64,000 nt of DNA from Apium graveolens (GCF_009905375.1 NC_133653.1:60763956-60827955); one strand, 5' to 3'. Positions 41,963 to 55,814 are shown, numbered from the stretch's first letter. Notes: generated from the letters alone by a model not told the origin. Made by a program: numbers and translations.

Positions 41963-44900
41963 TGTAACACCCCCAAATCCGGGGTCGGGGATCCGGGTTG
42001 TCACGAGTTCCATTTCCCTTAATAACACCCAATCTTAATACACAATCAACTACTCTGTACTGTGACCCCACAATAAACACACACACCACAAGTTATAGTC
42101 TCAGAGATGAATATCCAAAAATAATCACAAGTCGTTTTATTCCACAATTATATGTCAATACACCTTAAAAAGGTTTCTGAATAAATTTACATTTCTTTGC
42201 CATTATTACATTCATAATTATACATAAGTCTGGTACATCATAAGTTGAAAACCTAGCCTATTGGTAGTTCCTACCTCAGCTACAGCGTCATCAACGCCTA
42301 TAGGAAACTGCGGAACATTTCCTAATCACTTGCAAATCGGGAGCTTGGTCCTGTTCATCTTTTCTATCTGTTGTTGTGTGATGAAAGAAGAAAGCAAGTG
42401 TTAGCAGCAAGCCCACCAAAATAATATGTATAATGATTAACAATATATGAGCCTTCTCATAGTACTCATGAAAGTCTTGGTCAAAAGAAATGAACCAAGT
42501 TTGATATCTTAATGCGATGAAGTCGCAAAATATTCAGTATATATACATATATACTTTTCAAAATATGGGAAGTCCTCTTCCATGCATAATACACATAGAG
42601 TTCCAGTGTATAACTGTATAAAAATATCGTTGCAAGGTGATCTCATATATCTAACCTTGTCTCAACGTTTTTCTGAAAATCTTTGTCATGCATAAGATAA
42701 TCATTTACTAGATATAAGTTTAAAAGATGAAGTTACAAGATACTCCAATATACTTATATCTTTTCCAAATACTACTTGAACTACCACCGTTCAAGTTATA
42801 ATTAGTTTCAAAAGTTCATCACATTGATGAGACTACAAGATAAGACTTGAATAGATTCAATCTTTGAAATATTTTGAAGGAAATGAAGTTATGATATACT
42901 TCATTAAGTCCCGATATATATATACACCTATATATATACATACGTTTCCTGAAAACCTCTGTCATGTAAAGTATGAACAGGATTGCAATATCCAATAAAT
43001 TTGGAAAGGAAAGAATTTTAGCATAAACCTGATATCTTGCTGATCAGGCAAAGATACCAATAAGTAACCTTTTCTACTAGTAGATGGATGAATCCCCCAT
43101 CGGTCATCACCCTGGCCATATAAGGACCTTGTGCTGGACCGCCACCCGGCCTCTTACGCGTTGATGGACTGCCACCCAACCACTTACACTTTGATAGACC
43201 GTACCCCGGCCTGTCGCTTATGCCGACTCAATTAGACGGGCTTACTTCCCGAATGTTGGGTAAGTAATCAATTCATTTGTTTTCTCAAAACAGCAACCAC
43301 ATTGCGAATGTAAAATGCACCACAGAGCTGGATCCCCCAGGTTTTGAGCGAGTATTTAAATCCCCTTTGAAAGGAAGATCTTAAATATAAAAAAAATGAG
43401 TTTTGGGGTCCACTCTAACTTTAAAAATCATTTTGAAGACTCGAAAACATTTTTTTAAGAATGTTTGGAGTACTGCTGATTTATTAAAATAAATCAGTCC
43501 CGATATATTAGAAAATATCTGAATATTATTATTTAAATAATATTCCCATAAAGAATAATCTTTATAAAAATAATTGAAGTAGAAGTTTTAAAACTTATAC
43601 TTGAAATGGATATTAAATAACCAAAGATATACTTATATGAAAGTACTATCTTTATTTGAATAATCGAAAATAAGTTTGATTATTGACACCTTATTCTTTA
43701 ATAAAATAAAGAATATATTTCAGTAATAAGCGGAGTCATAATACCTCGAATGAATATTATAAATAATATTCATTAAATAAAATAAAGGAGTCATACATCC
43801 TCAAATGAATATTCAAATAATATTCAATTAATAAAATAAAAGGAGTCATAAGCCCTCGAATGAATATTCGAAATAATATTCAATAATAAAATAAAGGAGT
43901 CATAAGTCCTCGGATGAATATTCGAAATAATATTCAATAATAAAATAAAGTTATCGAATAAACCTTATTCGATTAATAGTTTTGAAAACTATAGCCATAT
44001 ATATATAAAAATATATATATAATACTCGGGAACATCGACTCCCGGTTTAGAAATATGTTCACCTTTTAATCCCCTATTCTAAGGGTAAACTCAATACCGC
44101 TTATCTCTAGCATAGGTATTATGTAACTGTAAGCATTTTAACCAACAGATATATAATCCAAGAATATAAAACAGGCATGCATATATACCATATCACGTGC
44201 TACAATATATCGCAAGAACTTGCTAATAACAAATATGCATTTATCGCAAGATCATGCATATACACATATACATCACAAGAACAGTATAACGGGTAGAAAA
44301 CTTGCCTGAGCGACTGGGGGTTACGAATGGCTCGGGACGAGTCTGGTAACCTATAAGCAACAAGTAAGTTGGAATTAAACCAAAGTCACTTGTAAATCTA
44401 TACTCTAACCAACTCAGACTCTAACGCTCGTTTTGCGCTTACTGATTCTCTTAAGTCACTCGAGTACCCTCGGCTCCACCATTTTTAATAAATTAACCAT
44501 CATGAGTTTTAAGGCGATTCTTTCGCAAGTGTCTTACCAACTGCCTATTACACCTTACATAAATGTTTCATACTTCAATTAGTCCTTTAAGGTCTTTAAC
44601 CTATGTTTCAAAGTAAGGCGAGGGGTAAGGGTTCGTTCGCGAAACGTCGTTACTTAAAACGGTCGTTTCTCCTAAACCGTACATCGGAATCAAACGAACT
44701 ACATATCAAAACGAAGCTCGTAACATGAGCTATCTAAAAATGGCAATGGTCAACATCTAGCAGGGGGTTCTCGGGTCCTAATGTTATGAACAAAACCAGT
44801 CTAAAGTAAATTGGACATTACGACGGCTATATTTACGCGATTTCCCAAATTTAAACCAACTCAAAACAACCACAATTCAACCCCAATTCACAATCCAATC

Positions 44901-46097
44901 CAAACTCCATCCAAAATACATTACAACAGCCCCAAACCAACTCATTATAATCCATTTACTTACTCCTAAAACTTGAATTTAAACTATACTACATTCTTTA
45001 ACCAATCTTAAGATTTCAACAATTCAATCACCACCATTCCAACCCAAACTCTTAAACAAACATGCTTCAAGCTACTCTTTAACCTAACAACCAAAATCAA
45101 CCTAGTATACAAATTAAAGCTAGGGTTTGGAGATGATATACCTTCCTTGAAGTGGTGTGAGTAGCTAGGAAGCCTTAAGAAGCCTTGAGGAGTCTTAGGA
45201 AAGCTTGGATCTTAAAGGAAAATCAAGAAAAATAAAGTTAAAACCTTGAAATCACTATTCATTGTCTTCTTCATTGATTTATTGGAGAAGATAGAGAATG
45301 AATTAGTGGCTTAAACTCATAATATAACCATAACTATGCATAAGGAACACTAGGGAATTATCTTACCAATTTAGGAAGCTTGGATCTTGGATTTTGAAAA
45401 ATTTTCCCTTTGAATTAGTAAAAAGCCGAGAGCAATGTTCTTGGTGATGAGAAAATAGAATTTTGTTTTGGTGAAAAATGATTTGTTTGGCTTGGTTGAT
45501 TTGGTTTTGTTTTTGTGTTAGTTAATTACCTATTTAACCTTGGACTTTGTGTGGTTCTAATTCGACCACACCTCCTTCCTTCCCATGTCATGCTTATGTC
45601 ATGCTATGATGTCATCTTTCCCTCTTTGTCCTCTTCTCATTAGTTGGGTGACATCATCCTCTCTAATCCCCTTGATTAACTTCCTAATTGTTTGCCTAAT
45701 GACCGCTGATCTGTTATACGGTTCGCTTAACTTTCGTTTTCGTTTATCGTTTGAGGGATCATACCCGGGATCTTATTACTTAGGTTCCCTTAACCTTTCT
45801 CAATATATTATATTCCTTTTACGATCCTCTCTTATAATCCTTTAATTTAAATCCTTTTTATCCTGTTACCTTATACTCAATTCTTTCCGTATCTAGTGGA
45901 TTTCCGGGAAAATCAAAGTGTTCGGAATTTGGATTCTGACGATCTTTAGATACACTTATATACCATATAGAGTGCCAATAAAATCTCAGAATATCCATAA
46001 AAGAACCCCTACCTAGTGTGGCATGAAAAGTTTTCTCATTTAGCAAAAACACTATTCATAAGGGTTTCAAAAATTTCCAAAAATTGGGGTTATTACA
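41963..46097 (-). repeat. G3 3' LTR
   Basis: TGTAACACCCCC to GGTTATTACA on the plus strand. It contains a four-unit tandem repeat (43732-43949). The 86-codon frame at 45585-45845 recurs in the other LTR and has no recognisable product. Confidence 0.93.
43732..43949. repeat. 55-bp tandem repeat, four units (G3 3' LTR)
   Basis: Units start with GGAGTCATA at 43732, 43787, 43842 and 43896. Each contains an inverted pair of type GAATATT/AATATTC. Identical layout at 53444-53661. Confidence 0.9.
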
Positions 46098-46132
46098 GTC
46101 TCCCCTCCTTAAAAGGATTCCGTCCCGGAATC
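46098..46132 (-). other. G3 PPT and adjacent hairpin
   Basis: Minus strand CCTTTTAAGGAGGGGAGAC abuts the 3' LTR. GATTCCG (46116-46122), loop TCC, CGGAATC (46126-46132). Confidence 0.85.
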
Positions 46133-46890
46133 AGATAGAAAATGAATAGGGATACTCTCTTAGCATTGCACTTTCTAACTCTCGAGTAAATTTTCCCACA
46201 TTGTGGTCCTTCCATCAAACTCTGAATAGTTTGATAACCCTTCTCCTAAGCACTTGTTCCTTTTCGATCTATAACCCTTTCTGGTTGCTCCCTATAGGTT
46301 ATGTCTGGTCGCATGCCTATACGCTCATATGCCCCTATTTATCTAGCATCTGAATTACACTTCCTTAACATTGATACGTGAAACACGTTATGACTTGCTA
46401 CCTGTTCGGGGGTAGGGCTAGCTCATATGCTAACTTCCCAAACATCTTAATATATCCAAGGGTCCAACAAATTGTAGACTTAACTTTCCTTTCTTTCCGA
46501 ACCTCATCAATCCTTTCCAAGGGATACCTATAACATTACTAGGTCCCCTATTTCATACTCTTTGTCCTTTCATGTCAAATCAACATACTTATCATGTCCA
46601 TCTTGGGCTACTACCAGCCGTCCTCTGATTAGATCTATCATATCCTTGGTCCTTTGGACCACTGCTGGTCCGAGCATCTTGCGCTCTACAACTTCATCCT
46701 AACATAAGGGAGATCGACATTGTCTTCCCTCAAGGATCTCATAAGGCGATATCTCAATACTTCCATATGATCTATTATCGTAAGAAAACTCAATCCGTGT
46801 TAAGTGATCATTCCAATTTCTTTCAAGTCTATTGCACATACTCTCATTATAGCTTTTAGCATTAGAGCTTTTGCTTCTCAATACCCATTC
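46133..46890 (-). pseudogene. G3 integrase core end and C-terminal part
   Basis: Minus strand shows a decayed copy of the G1 region 4270-5050. The segment NDHLTRIEFSYDNRSYGSI, then SPYEILEGRQCRSPLC, lies at 46699-46830. The ELAYE-like and SHNVFHVSML-like blocks of the C-terminal domain fall near 46370-46450. Many stops and frame changes. Confidence 0.75.
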
Positions 46891-49800
46891 TTTTCCAGTT
46901 CGTAATCGCTACTACCTTCCGTTCCTAATATTATACTGGTTATACTTTTGCTCGCTAGCGTTCTATAACCTTTTAATAACCTCGTCAACCTTAGTATCAC
47001 GAATGTGTTTCCATTCCGAATACCACCACAACTTTACTACTCCTTTTTCAGCTACTTCTATCTTCGAAAGCTTAATCCTTCATATAGAAGTAAAAGAATT
47101 TATTGAGAGATCACTATGATCATGAACACTTGTTATATCGCATAGTTAGTACAGAAGGTGGCCAGCCTTTAGTACTTGACAAACAATTAAACAATAGCTG
47201 GTATCCTACTAGGCTTCTATCACACAGATAGATAGTCATTCGGCAATACCTCCCCTTCTGGAAGGGTTGTTCTTCTCAGCTTATACAAAATGAAAAGAAG
47301 AGAAAAGAACGAATTGAAGAGAATTGTATATATGAAAAAAATATACTGCCACAAAATATCTGGCTTGGAACCTATCTCTGAACTATAGAGGTTTGTCATA
47401 GAAGAACAAAACATATATGTATTTATATCAACATCAAGTATTATAGCATCGCATTTCACGTGCCTAAATATTTTTGCTATTCCGTCCATCATTCTATGGA
47501 CCCATGCTCTTCCTCAAGCTTATACTCAATCACCTTTGAAACTCCCTCGACATCGAAAATCGAATCTGGAATCTCATTTTATACATCATCGTTACTAGAA
47601 TTCTGTGCTTGCACCGCAACCTTCCTCATATAGTAATATGACTCTCTTTTCATAAGAGGGAATAAATATTCAATAGGTAGATACTCTACTTAATTAGTCT
47701 ATCAATGATAACTTATATGCCACCACGACCCAATTAGTGGTACTTAATCTCAACATCCATTCCAATACAACTCTCATGGTTTTAATCGACTCATTACTCG
47801 CAGAATCATTGCTGCACTACTATGGTCCACCACTGACTTACTGTCGTCATTCATTTTCCATGAAATCTTAATATCTAACCATACGGAGTCCATATATGTC
47901 GTATAAAATTCTTCTAAGGAGGTAACATAATCACCATTCATGATTCATGAAGAACACTCCTGATCCTGACATACATACATGACATGAAGCAGATAAAATT
48001 ACAGAAGAGTTTCAGTCAAAGCAACGATAGCAGGTTAATACCATTCTTAATCATATGCCTTCGATAGAAGACTTAACTCAAAGGTTCATTTAGTCCTTTT
48101 TTGAAATATGGTCCTGGATTATTCTCAAGATAGTACCTTCTGAGATAGATAGCCCGCTCATGGCGATTACACGAATTAAACCTTTACCAACCACTATTAC
48201 GGTTGGGTATTGCACAGTCATCAGAAGGAATGTCAATCTTCCAAACCATAATACAACCTGCATAGCTTTAACCATCATCACTGTATTCCTTTGGCACAAG
48301 CGCCTATAATTATCCTCTTACCTTTAAAGTGTCGGCCACCTCTTTGGCCTTTCCTGATATTAAAATTTCCTTACAGTCAATGTCATTTTAACCACCTCCA
48401 AATAAATTTTCTACCTTATTTCAATCACAGCTTATGTGAAGATGTTTTCCTTAAAATCTGATGAGTAAACAAAAAATTTACCATTTTTCCATACGTTATC
48501 CCCTCAGTCTTTAGAGGTTAATCACTGTCATGACTGACTCTCAATCATAATTAAAACATCTTTTATCTTAACTCCTAATTGCCCTGAACAATTTCGACCA
48601 TTACTGGTTCGATCCATACCTTCTCGTGGTTTAACACGTGCCTCACTTGGCATCAATATAATTACGTCATATTTCCTTTATCAACATTTCTATTCTTGAA
48701 AATTTTGAATTTTACCTTTCTCCTTGTAAAACCTCTAAGGTTATCCTTGAATCGTTCCTCCTGTATTCCCTAGATACAGGGCATATCAAAATACCATTTA
48801 CTAATACTAAAACCATTGTCTATATACTTCTGAAAAATTTCTCCACTGATTCTTAAAGGTTGTTGTTACCTTAATCCTTTCCAAATCATACTGTCAAAAC
48901 TCATACTGTCCCTATTAAGGGTGAAATGCCAACCTTTATGCATTCCCCTAGGATTCATTTTAAGTTACCGATGTTCTATCCGTAATTCCACTTTAAAAAG
49001 GTACATGCATCCTTCCATGGATAAATCAAGTCATATATCCCTGATAAGGGTGTCTTATTCAATCATTCCCACCTCGATAGTATATGCCTAATTTCATAAT
49101 AACATCTGTATACAAAATGAGGTTAATCAAAATGGCCTCCAAAAGATAACAACGGTTATCCGCTTTTCTTGCCTAATTTGGTAACGATAGCAAGGATGTT
49201 CTGGAAGATATTGGTTGTGTTCAACGTGAACTTCTTCTTAATAATTCCTTATTTACTTTTGTTGTTTATCTCAACAGTCATCTCAATGTTGGGATATCTT
49301 TCATACATGGCGTCTCCCTTTCTGGGTATCAAGCCACCGGTCTTACACTTCACATTCTTGAAGGTCACTTCCTTCCTCCAATTCTCCTAATTTTCTTACT
49401 TCCTTGTCTCTTCAGTCTATCCGCGTCTCATTATTTATCCTTCGAACTATCTCAAGGTTTCCTCAAATCCTCCCAACTTACAGGGGATAAAATATATGTA
49501 TCTCTTATGCCTTCAACCATCAATTTTAACTTATGGTGAATCACCCTCATCCTGACGATTACATACTTTTCTATTTCTATTACTACGAGTCTTTAGGGTT
49601 TCCTCATACCCAACTCCCTTATCATTCCTCAAACTCTATTGCCTTTATATTCCTTTCCACTCCAGTTTCTTTTTATTTTCCTTTCTCTTATCATTATTTC
49701 ATGAACCAACACAACATAAGCATTGATTTCATACATCCCATCATTCTGGATTCGTGTCCTCAGAACGAATCTTGATAACTTTTACAACTTAGATTCATAA

Positions 49801-49899
49801 TTCATCATACTCGTCTGCCTTTGTTCTGGCTCAAAAGCTTTTACACTATCTCCTTATCTTTGGGAATTACTTTTCCGAAAACAATTGATTGAACTTAAA
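46891..49899 (-). other. G3 interior of unclear origin
   Basis: Three kilobases without a convincing frame. 47087-47310 aligns collinearly with the LARD interior. Frames at 47220-47492 and 48090-48299 are unassigned. I could not find protease or RT active-site motifs here. Confidence 0.5.
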
Positions 49900-50180
49900 T
49901 CAGTTTATTATAATCTCTTGCTTCGTGCCTTCCTTGGCCTTTCACCAGCGGGTGGTCTCTCTCTTAGGAGGGTAAGTGACAAAAACAGTCTTTTGTGATT
50001 CGTCCATCATTTAGAATCTCAGATGATTCCTATATTTCCTTTAGCTAGGATCTCGCCTCTACTGGGTTCGCTTGTTCCTTGGAACTCTGAGAGCTTAGCG
50101 ACTTAAAGGTCCTGAAAGAATTTCCCACCGCACTGTCTCCTCAGGGTGGTGGTTGGGGATAATAGTCTAAGTTCTTTTTA
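49900..50180 (-). pseudogene. G3 gag remnant
   Basis: Minus frames give FQDL..AKLSEFQGTSEP and, after a frame change, DESQKTVFVTYPPKRETTRW and KAKEG. This matches the gypsy Gag domain pattern seen in G1 (PPEFDGSTDP, then YLLKGEANYWWESKK). Several stops. Confidence 0.7.
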
Positions 50181-50339
50181 GACAGGTCCATGAATTGCCG
50201 TATAGGAGTACCGTCTCGGGTCTCCTTTCCTTACTCGACTTTCTGTTTCCTTAGTATGAAATATTTCATCCTTCTCCTATACTTGGGGTTATCTTATACG
50301 TTAAAATCCTTGTTTTCCACTTCATTATGTTATGGGCTC

Positions 50340-51235
50340 CTTCTTTCTTAATGGAAACCTCCCTGACTATCACATTTGGGGTTTGCCCTAAGTATTATTC
50401 CTCGAGCTATGGATTTCATCTAAGATCCAGTCCTTAAGCTCTTAAACGTTTGGAACCCAAATTCTGTAGGAATACCTCGTTATTCCCTTATCATCTTTCT
50501 TGGTATTAATCTCTTCTCCAGTCATTGACTCTCTGCCTTCATTTATCACTTTTTCTTGGCACAATTTGATCTTTTTCGATAATTCGGGCTATATTGCAAT
50601 CTCAAACAACGTTTCGGTACCGGCTCCGGTTAACTTCACTTATATTTCCATTTTCTCAAAATCTCTTATCAACTCTCCCAAAAAATTTTTCATCTTGAGT
50701 CTCTCCTTTATACTAAGGGCATTAGCCACCATTTTGGCTTTCCCTGGATGATAAAGAATCTCATTATCGTAATCCTTGATTAGCTCTAACCATCTCCTCT
50801 GGCGCATGTTGAGCTCTTTCTGCGTGAAAATGCACTAGAGCACTTATGGCTTGTGTAAATCTCGCACTTCTCTCCATACAAGTAGTGCCTCCAATCTTTA
50901 GGGCAAAACTATTACCACGAGCCTAAGCTCATGGGTGGGGATATCGAATTTTATATTCCCTTAATTGTCTTAACGCGTACGCGATTACCTTGTTATGCTG
51001 TATAAGAGCACCCTAATTCCTTATGCGAAGCGTCAATACAAATCACAAAATCTCCTTTTTCCATCCGGCAACGCCAACATAGGAGCCGTCACCAACCTTT
51101 ACTTCAGTTTTTGAAAGCTGTTCTCGCATTTCTATGTCCATTCGAACTTCTCAGTCTTATGAGTAAGTCGCGTTAAAGGGGCTACTATCTTTACGAACTT
51201 GAACGAACCTCCGGTAGTGACCGACCAATCCTACC
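50340..51235 (-). pseudogene. G3 RT end, RNase H and start of integrase, displaced upstream of gag
   Basis: From 51235 downward the minus strand encodes the RT connection, FEW..-type and LPDGKGDFVI-like RNase H start (about 51040-51090), ELNMRQRRW (about 50800-50825), [16 protein letters not shown] (about 50720-50750) and pre-integrase RIWVPN-like text near 50470. This is the order of G1 5600-6320. It lies between the leader and gag instead of after protease. Stops and frame changes throughout. Confidence 0.72.
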
Positions 51236-51280
51236 TCTGGTAGTCGACCTAACCATGGTCATCAATTCCTCATTGGTCCT

Positions 51281-51460
51281 TTATTCATTCTTGTCAGGAT
51301 CCTTCATGGGATCCTCCTCAGCAACAATCCCTTCTAGGACAACATCCTTAACCACTACATCCTCAATATCAACATCATCCGGTCCTGCGTTAGGACGCTC
51401 TATCGGATCCACAATCCGATCTCCTATTAGTAATAAAACATCATCGCGTTGTTACTCCTC
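51281..51460 (-). pseudogene. G3 acidic leader frame
   Basis: Open stretch of about 60 codons between PBS and the displaced pol block: GDRIVDPIERPNAGPDDVDI and further acidic residues, ending at TAA 51281. It holds the same place as the extra ORF of G1, but I see no convincing sequence match. Confidence 0.4.
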
Positions 51461-51658
51461 AACCTAAGGGTTCGGTGTCCCGCTACCATATTCGATAACG
51501 AACTACGCTTCTATCACGATATTTATAAGGGTTCCCCTAAGGGTTTTAACTGTCAGTACTACGTTAGGTAGTCCGACTATGAACTTGGCAAGAGTTCTTA
51601 TTATCTTAGTGAACTTATTATCTTAACGTCACATCATCTCTGAGGTTTTATAATGCTT

Positions 51659-51671
51659 CGCTCTGATACCA
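51659..51671 (-). other. G3 primer binding site
   Basis: Minus strand TGGTATCAGAGCG, Met-tRNA type, four bases from the 5' LTR. Confidence 0.9.
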
Positions 51672-51675
51672 CTTC

Positions 51676-54600
51676 TGTAACACCCCCAAATCCGGGGTCG
51701 GGGATCCGGGTTGTCACGAGTTCCATTTCCCTTAATAACACCCAATCTTAATACACAATCAACTACTCTGTACTGTGACCCCACAATAAACACACACACC
51801 ACAAGTTATAGTCTCAGAGATGAATATCCAAAAATAATCACAAGTCGTTTTATTCCACAATTATATGTCAATACACCTTAAAAAGGTTTCTGAAGAAATT
51901 TACATTTCTTTGCCATTATTACAATTCATAATTATACATAAGTCTGGTACATCATAAGTTGAAAACCTAGCCTATTGGTAGTTCCTACCTCAGCTACAGC
52001 AACATCAACGCCTATAGGAAACTGCGGAACGTTTCCTAATCGCTTGCAAATCGGGAGCTTGGTCATGTTCATCTTTTCTATCTATTGTTGTGTGATGAAA
52101 GAAGAAAGCAAGGGTGAGCAGCAAGCCCACCAAAATAATATGTATAATGATTAACATATATGAGCCTTCTCATAGTACTCATGAAAGTCTTGGTCAAAAG
52201 AAATGAACCAAGTTTGATATCTTAATGCGATGAAGTCGCAAAATATTCAGTATATATACATATATACTTTTCAAAATATGGGAAGTCCTCTTCCATGCAT
52301 AATACACACAGAGTTCCAGTGTATAACTGTATAAAAATATCGTTGCAAGGTGATCTCATATATCTAACCTTGTCTCAACGTTTTTCTGAAAATCTTTGTC
52401 ATGCATAAGATAATCATTTACTAGATATAAGTTTAAAAGATGAAGTTACAAGATACTCCAATATACTTATATCTTTTCCAAATACTACTTGAACTACCAC
52501 CGTTCAAGTTATAATTAGTTTCAAAACTTCATCACACTGATGAGACTAGAAGATAAGACTTGAATAGATTCAATCTTTGAAATATTTTGAAGGAAATGAA
52601 GTTATGATATACTTCATTAAGTCCCGATATATATATACACATATATATATACATACGTTTCCTGAAAACCTCTGTCATGTAAAGTATGAACAGAATTGCA
52701 ATATCCAATAAATTTGGAAAGGAAAGAATTTTGGCATAAACCTGATATCTTGCTGATCAGGCAAAGATACCAATAAGTAACCTTTTCTACAAGTAGATGG
52801 ATGAATCCCCCATCGGTCATCACCCTGGCCACATAAGGACCTTGTGCTGGACCGCCACCCGGCCTCTTACGCGTTGATGGACTGCCACCCAGCCACTTAC
52901 ACTTTGATAGACCGTACCCCGGCCTGTCGCTTATGCCGACTCAATTTGATGGGCTTACTTCCCGAACGTTGGGTAAGTAATCAATTCATTTGTTTTCTCA
53001 AAACAGCAACCACGTTACGAATGTAAAATGCACCACAGAGCTGGATCCCCCAGGTTTTGAGCGAGTATTTAAATCCCCTTTAAAAGGAAGATCTTAAATA
53101 TAAAAAAATGAGTTTTGGGGTCCACTCTAACTTTAAAAATCATTTTGAAGACTCAAAAACATTTTTTTAAGAATGTTTGGAGTATTGCTGATTTATTAAA
53201 ATAAATCAGTCCCGATATATTAGAAAATATCTGAATATTATTATTTAAATAATATTCCCATAAAGAATAATCTTTATAAAAATAATTGAAGTAGAAGTTT
53301 TAAAACTTATACTTGAAATGGATATTAAATAACCAAAGATATACTTATATGAAAGTACTATCTTTATTTGAATAATCGAAAATAAGTTTGATTATTGACA
53401 CCTTATTCTTTAATAAAATAAAGAATATATTTCAGTAATAAGCGGAGTCATAATACCTCGAATGAATATTATAAATAATATTCATTAAATAAAATAAAGG
53501 AGTCATACATCCTCAAATGAATATTCAAATAATATTCAATTAATAAAATAAAAGGAGTCATAAGCCCTCGAATGAATATTCGAAATAATATTCAATAATA
53601 AAATAAAGGAGTCATAAGTCCTCGGATGAATATTCGAAATAATATTCAATAATAAAATAAAGTTATCGAATAAACCTTATTCGATTAATAGTTTTGAAAA
53701 CTATAGCCATATATATATAAAAATATATATATAATACTCGGGAACATCGACTGCCGGTTTAGAAATATGTTCACCTTTTAATCCCCTATTCTAAGGGTAA
53801 ACTCAATACCGCTTATCTCTAGCATAGGTATTATGCAACTGTAAGCATTTTAACCAACAGATATATAATCTAAGAATATAAAACAGGCATGCATATATAC
53901 CATATCACGTGCTACAATATATCGCAAGAACTTGCTAATAACAAATATGCATTTATCGCAAGATCATGCATATACACATATACATCACAACAACAGTATA
54001 ACGGGTAGAAAACTTGCCTGAGCGACTGGGGGTTACGAATGGCTCGGGACGAGTCTGGTAACCTATAAGCAACAAGTAAGTTGGAATTAAACCAAAGTCA
54101 CTTGTAAATCTATACTCTAACCAACTCAGACTCTAACGCTCGTTTTGCGCTTACTGATTCTCTTAAGTCACTCGAGTACCCTCGGCTCCACCATTTTTAA
54201 TAAATTAACCAACATGAGTTTTAAGGCGATTCTTTCGCAAGTGTCTTACCAACTGCCTATTACACCTTACATAAATGTTTCATACTTCAATTAGTCCTTT
54301 AAGGTCTTTAACCTATGTTTCAAAGTAAGGCGAGCGGTAAGGGTTCGTTCGCGAAACGTCGTTACTTAAAACGGTCGTTTCTCCTAAACCGTACATCAGA
54401 ATCAAACGAACTACATATCAAAACGAAGCTCGTAACAAGAGCTATCTAAACATGGCAATGGTCAACATCTAGAAGGGGGTTCTCGGGTCCTAATGTTATG
54501 AACAAAAGCAGTCTAAAGTAAATTGGACATTACGACGGCTATATTTACGCGATTTCCCAAATTTAAACCAACTCAAAACAACCACAATTCAACCCCAATT

Positions 54601-55809
54601 CACAATCCAATCCAAACTCCATCCAAAATATATTACAACAGCCCCAAACCAACTCATTATAATCCATTTACTTACTCCTAAAACTTGAATTTAAACTATA
54701 CTACATTCTTTAACCAATCTTAAGATTTCAACAATTCAATCACCACCATTCCAACCCAAACTCTTAAACAAACATGCTTCAAGCTACTCTTTACCCTAAC
54801 AACCAAAATCAACCTAGTATACAAATTAAAGCTAGGGTTTGGAGATGATATACCTTCCTTGAAGTGGTGTGAGTAGCTAGGAAGCCTTAAGAAGCCTTGA
54901 GGAGTCTTAGGAAAGCTTGGATCTTAAAGGAAAATCAAGAAAAATAAAGTTAAAACCTTGAAATCACTATTCATTGTCTTCTTCATTGATTTATTGGAGA
55001 AGATAGAGAATGAATTAGTGGCTTAAACTCATAATATAACCATAACTATGCATAAGGAACACTAGGGAATTATCTTACCAATTTAGGAAGCTTGGATCTT
55101 GGATTTTGAAAAATTTTCCCTTTGAATTAGTAAAAAGCCGAGAGCAATGTTCTTGGTGATGAGAAAATAGAATTTTGTTTTGGTGAAAAATGATTTGTTT
55201 GGCTTGGTTGATTTGGTTTTGTTTTTGTGTTAGTTAATTACCTATTTAACCTTGGACTTTGTGTGGTTCTAATTCAACCACACCTCCTTCCTTCCCATGT
55301 CAAGCTTATGTCATGCTATGATGTCATCTTTCCCTCTTTGTCCTCTTCTCATTGGTTGGGTGACATCATCCTCTCTAATCCCCTTGATTAACTTCCTAAT
55401 TGTTTGCCTAATGACCGTTGATCTGTTATACGGTTCGCTTAACTTTCGTTTTCGTTTATCGTTTGAGGGATCATACCCGGGATCTTATTACTTAGGTTCC
55501 CTTAACCTTTCTCAATATATTATATTCCTTTTACGATCCTCTCTTATAATCCTTTAATTTAAATCCTTTTTATCCTGTTACCTTATACTCAATTCTTTCC
55601 GTATATATTGGATTTCCAGGAAAATCAAAGTGTTCGGAATTTGGATTCTGACGATCTTTACATACACTTATATACCATATAGAGTGCCAATAAAATCTTA
55701 GAATATCCATAAAAGAACCCCTACCTAGTGTGGCATGAAAAGTTTTCTCATTCGGCAAAAACACTATTCATAAGGGTTTCAAAAATTTCCAAAAATTGGG
55801 GTTATTACA
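51676..55809 (-). repeat. G3 5' LTR
   Basis: Near-identical to 41963-46097, with the same four-unit repeat and the same small frame (55297-55557). Confidence 0.93.
53444..53661. repeat. 55-bp tandem repeat, four units (G3 5' LTR)
   Basis: Same length (218 bp) and unit order as 43732-43949, so it predates insertion. Confidence 0.9.
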
Positions 55810-55814
55810 AATGG
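55810..55814. repeat. Right target-site duplication of G3 (AATGG)
   Basis: Second copy of 41958-41962. Confidence 0.95.

Larger units (their letters stand above)
41963..55809 (-). mobile_element. Gypsy G3: 4.1-kb LTRs around a rearranged, decayed interior
   Basis: 13.8-kb element with AATGG duplication, two LTRs of about 4.13 kb, PPT and PBS on the minus strand. The interior (46098-51675) contains integrase/chromodomain, gag, RT-end/RNase H and a leader frame, but in the wrong order and all with stops. LTR ends resemble LARD and G1 (TGTAACRCCC...). Confidence 0.92.

Noticed and set aside
43732..43949. Regular repeats resembling a CRISPR array
   Set aside because: Units are contiguous tandem copies without unique spacers, in a plant LTR.
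45585..45845. 86-codon frame rich in hydrophobic residues in the G3 LTR, also 55297-55557
   Set aside because: Antisense to the element, created by CT-rich sequence; its reappearance is due to LTR duplication.
47220..48299. Frames at 47220-47492 and 48090-48299 as hidden genes inside G3
   Set aside because: No motif, poor composition and surrounded by decayed element sequence.
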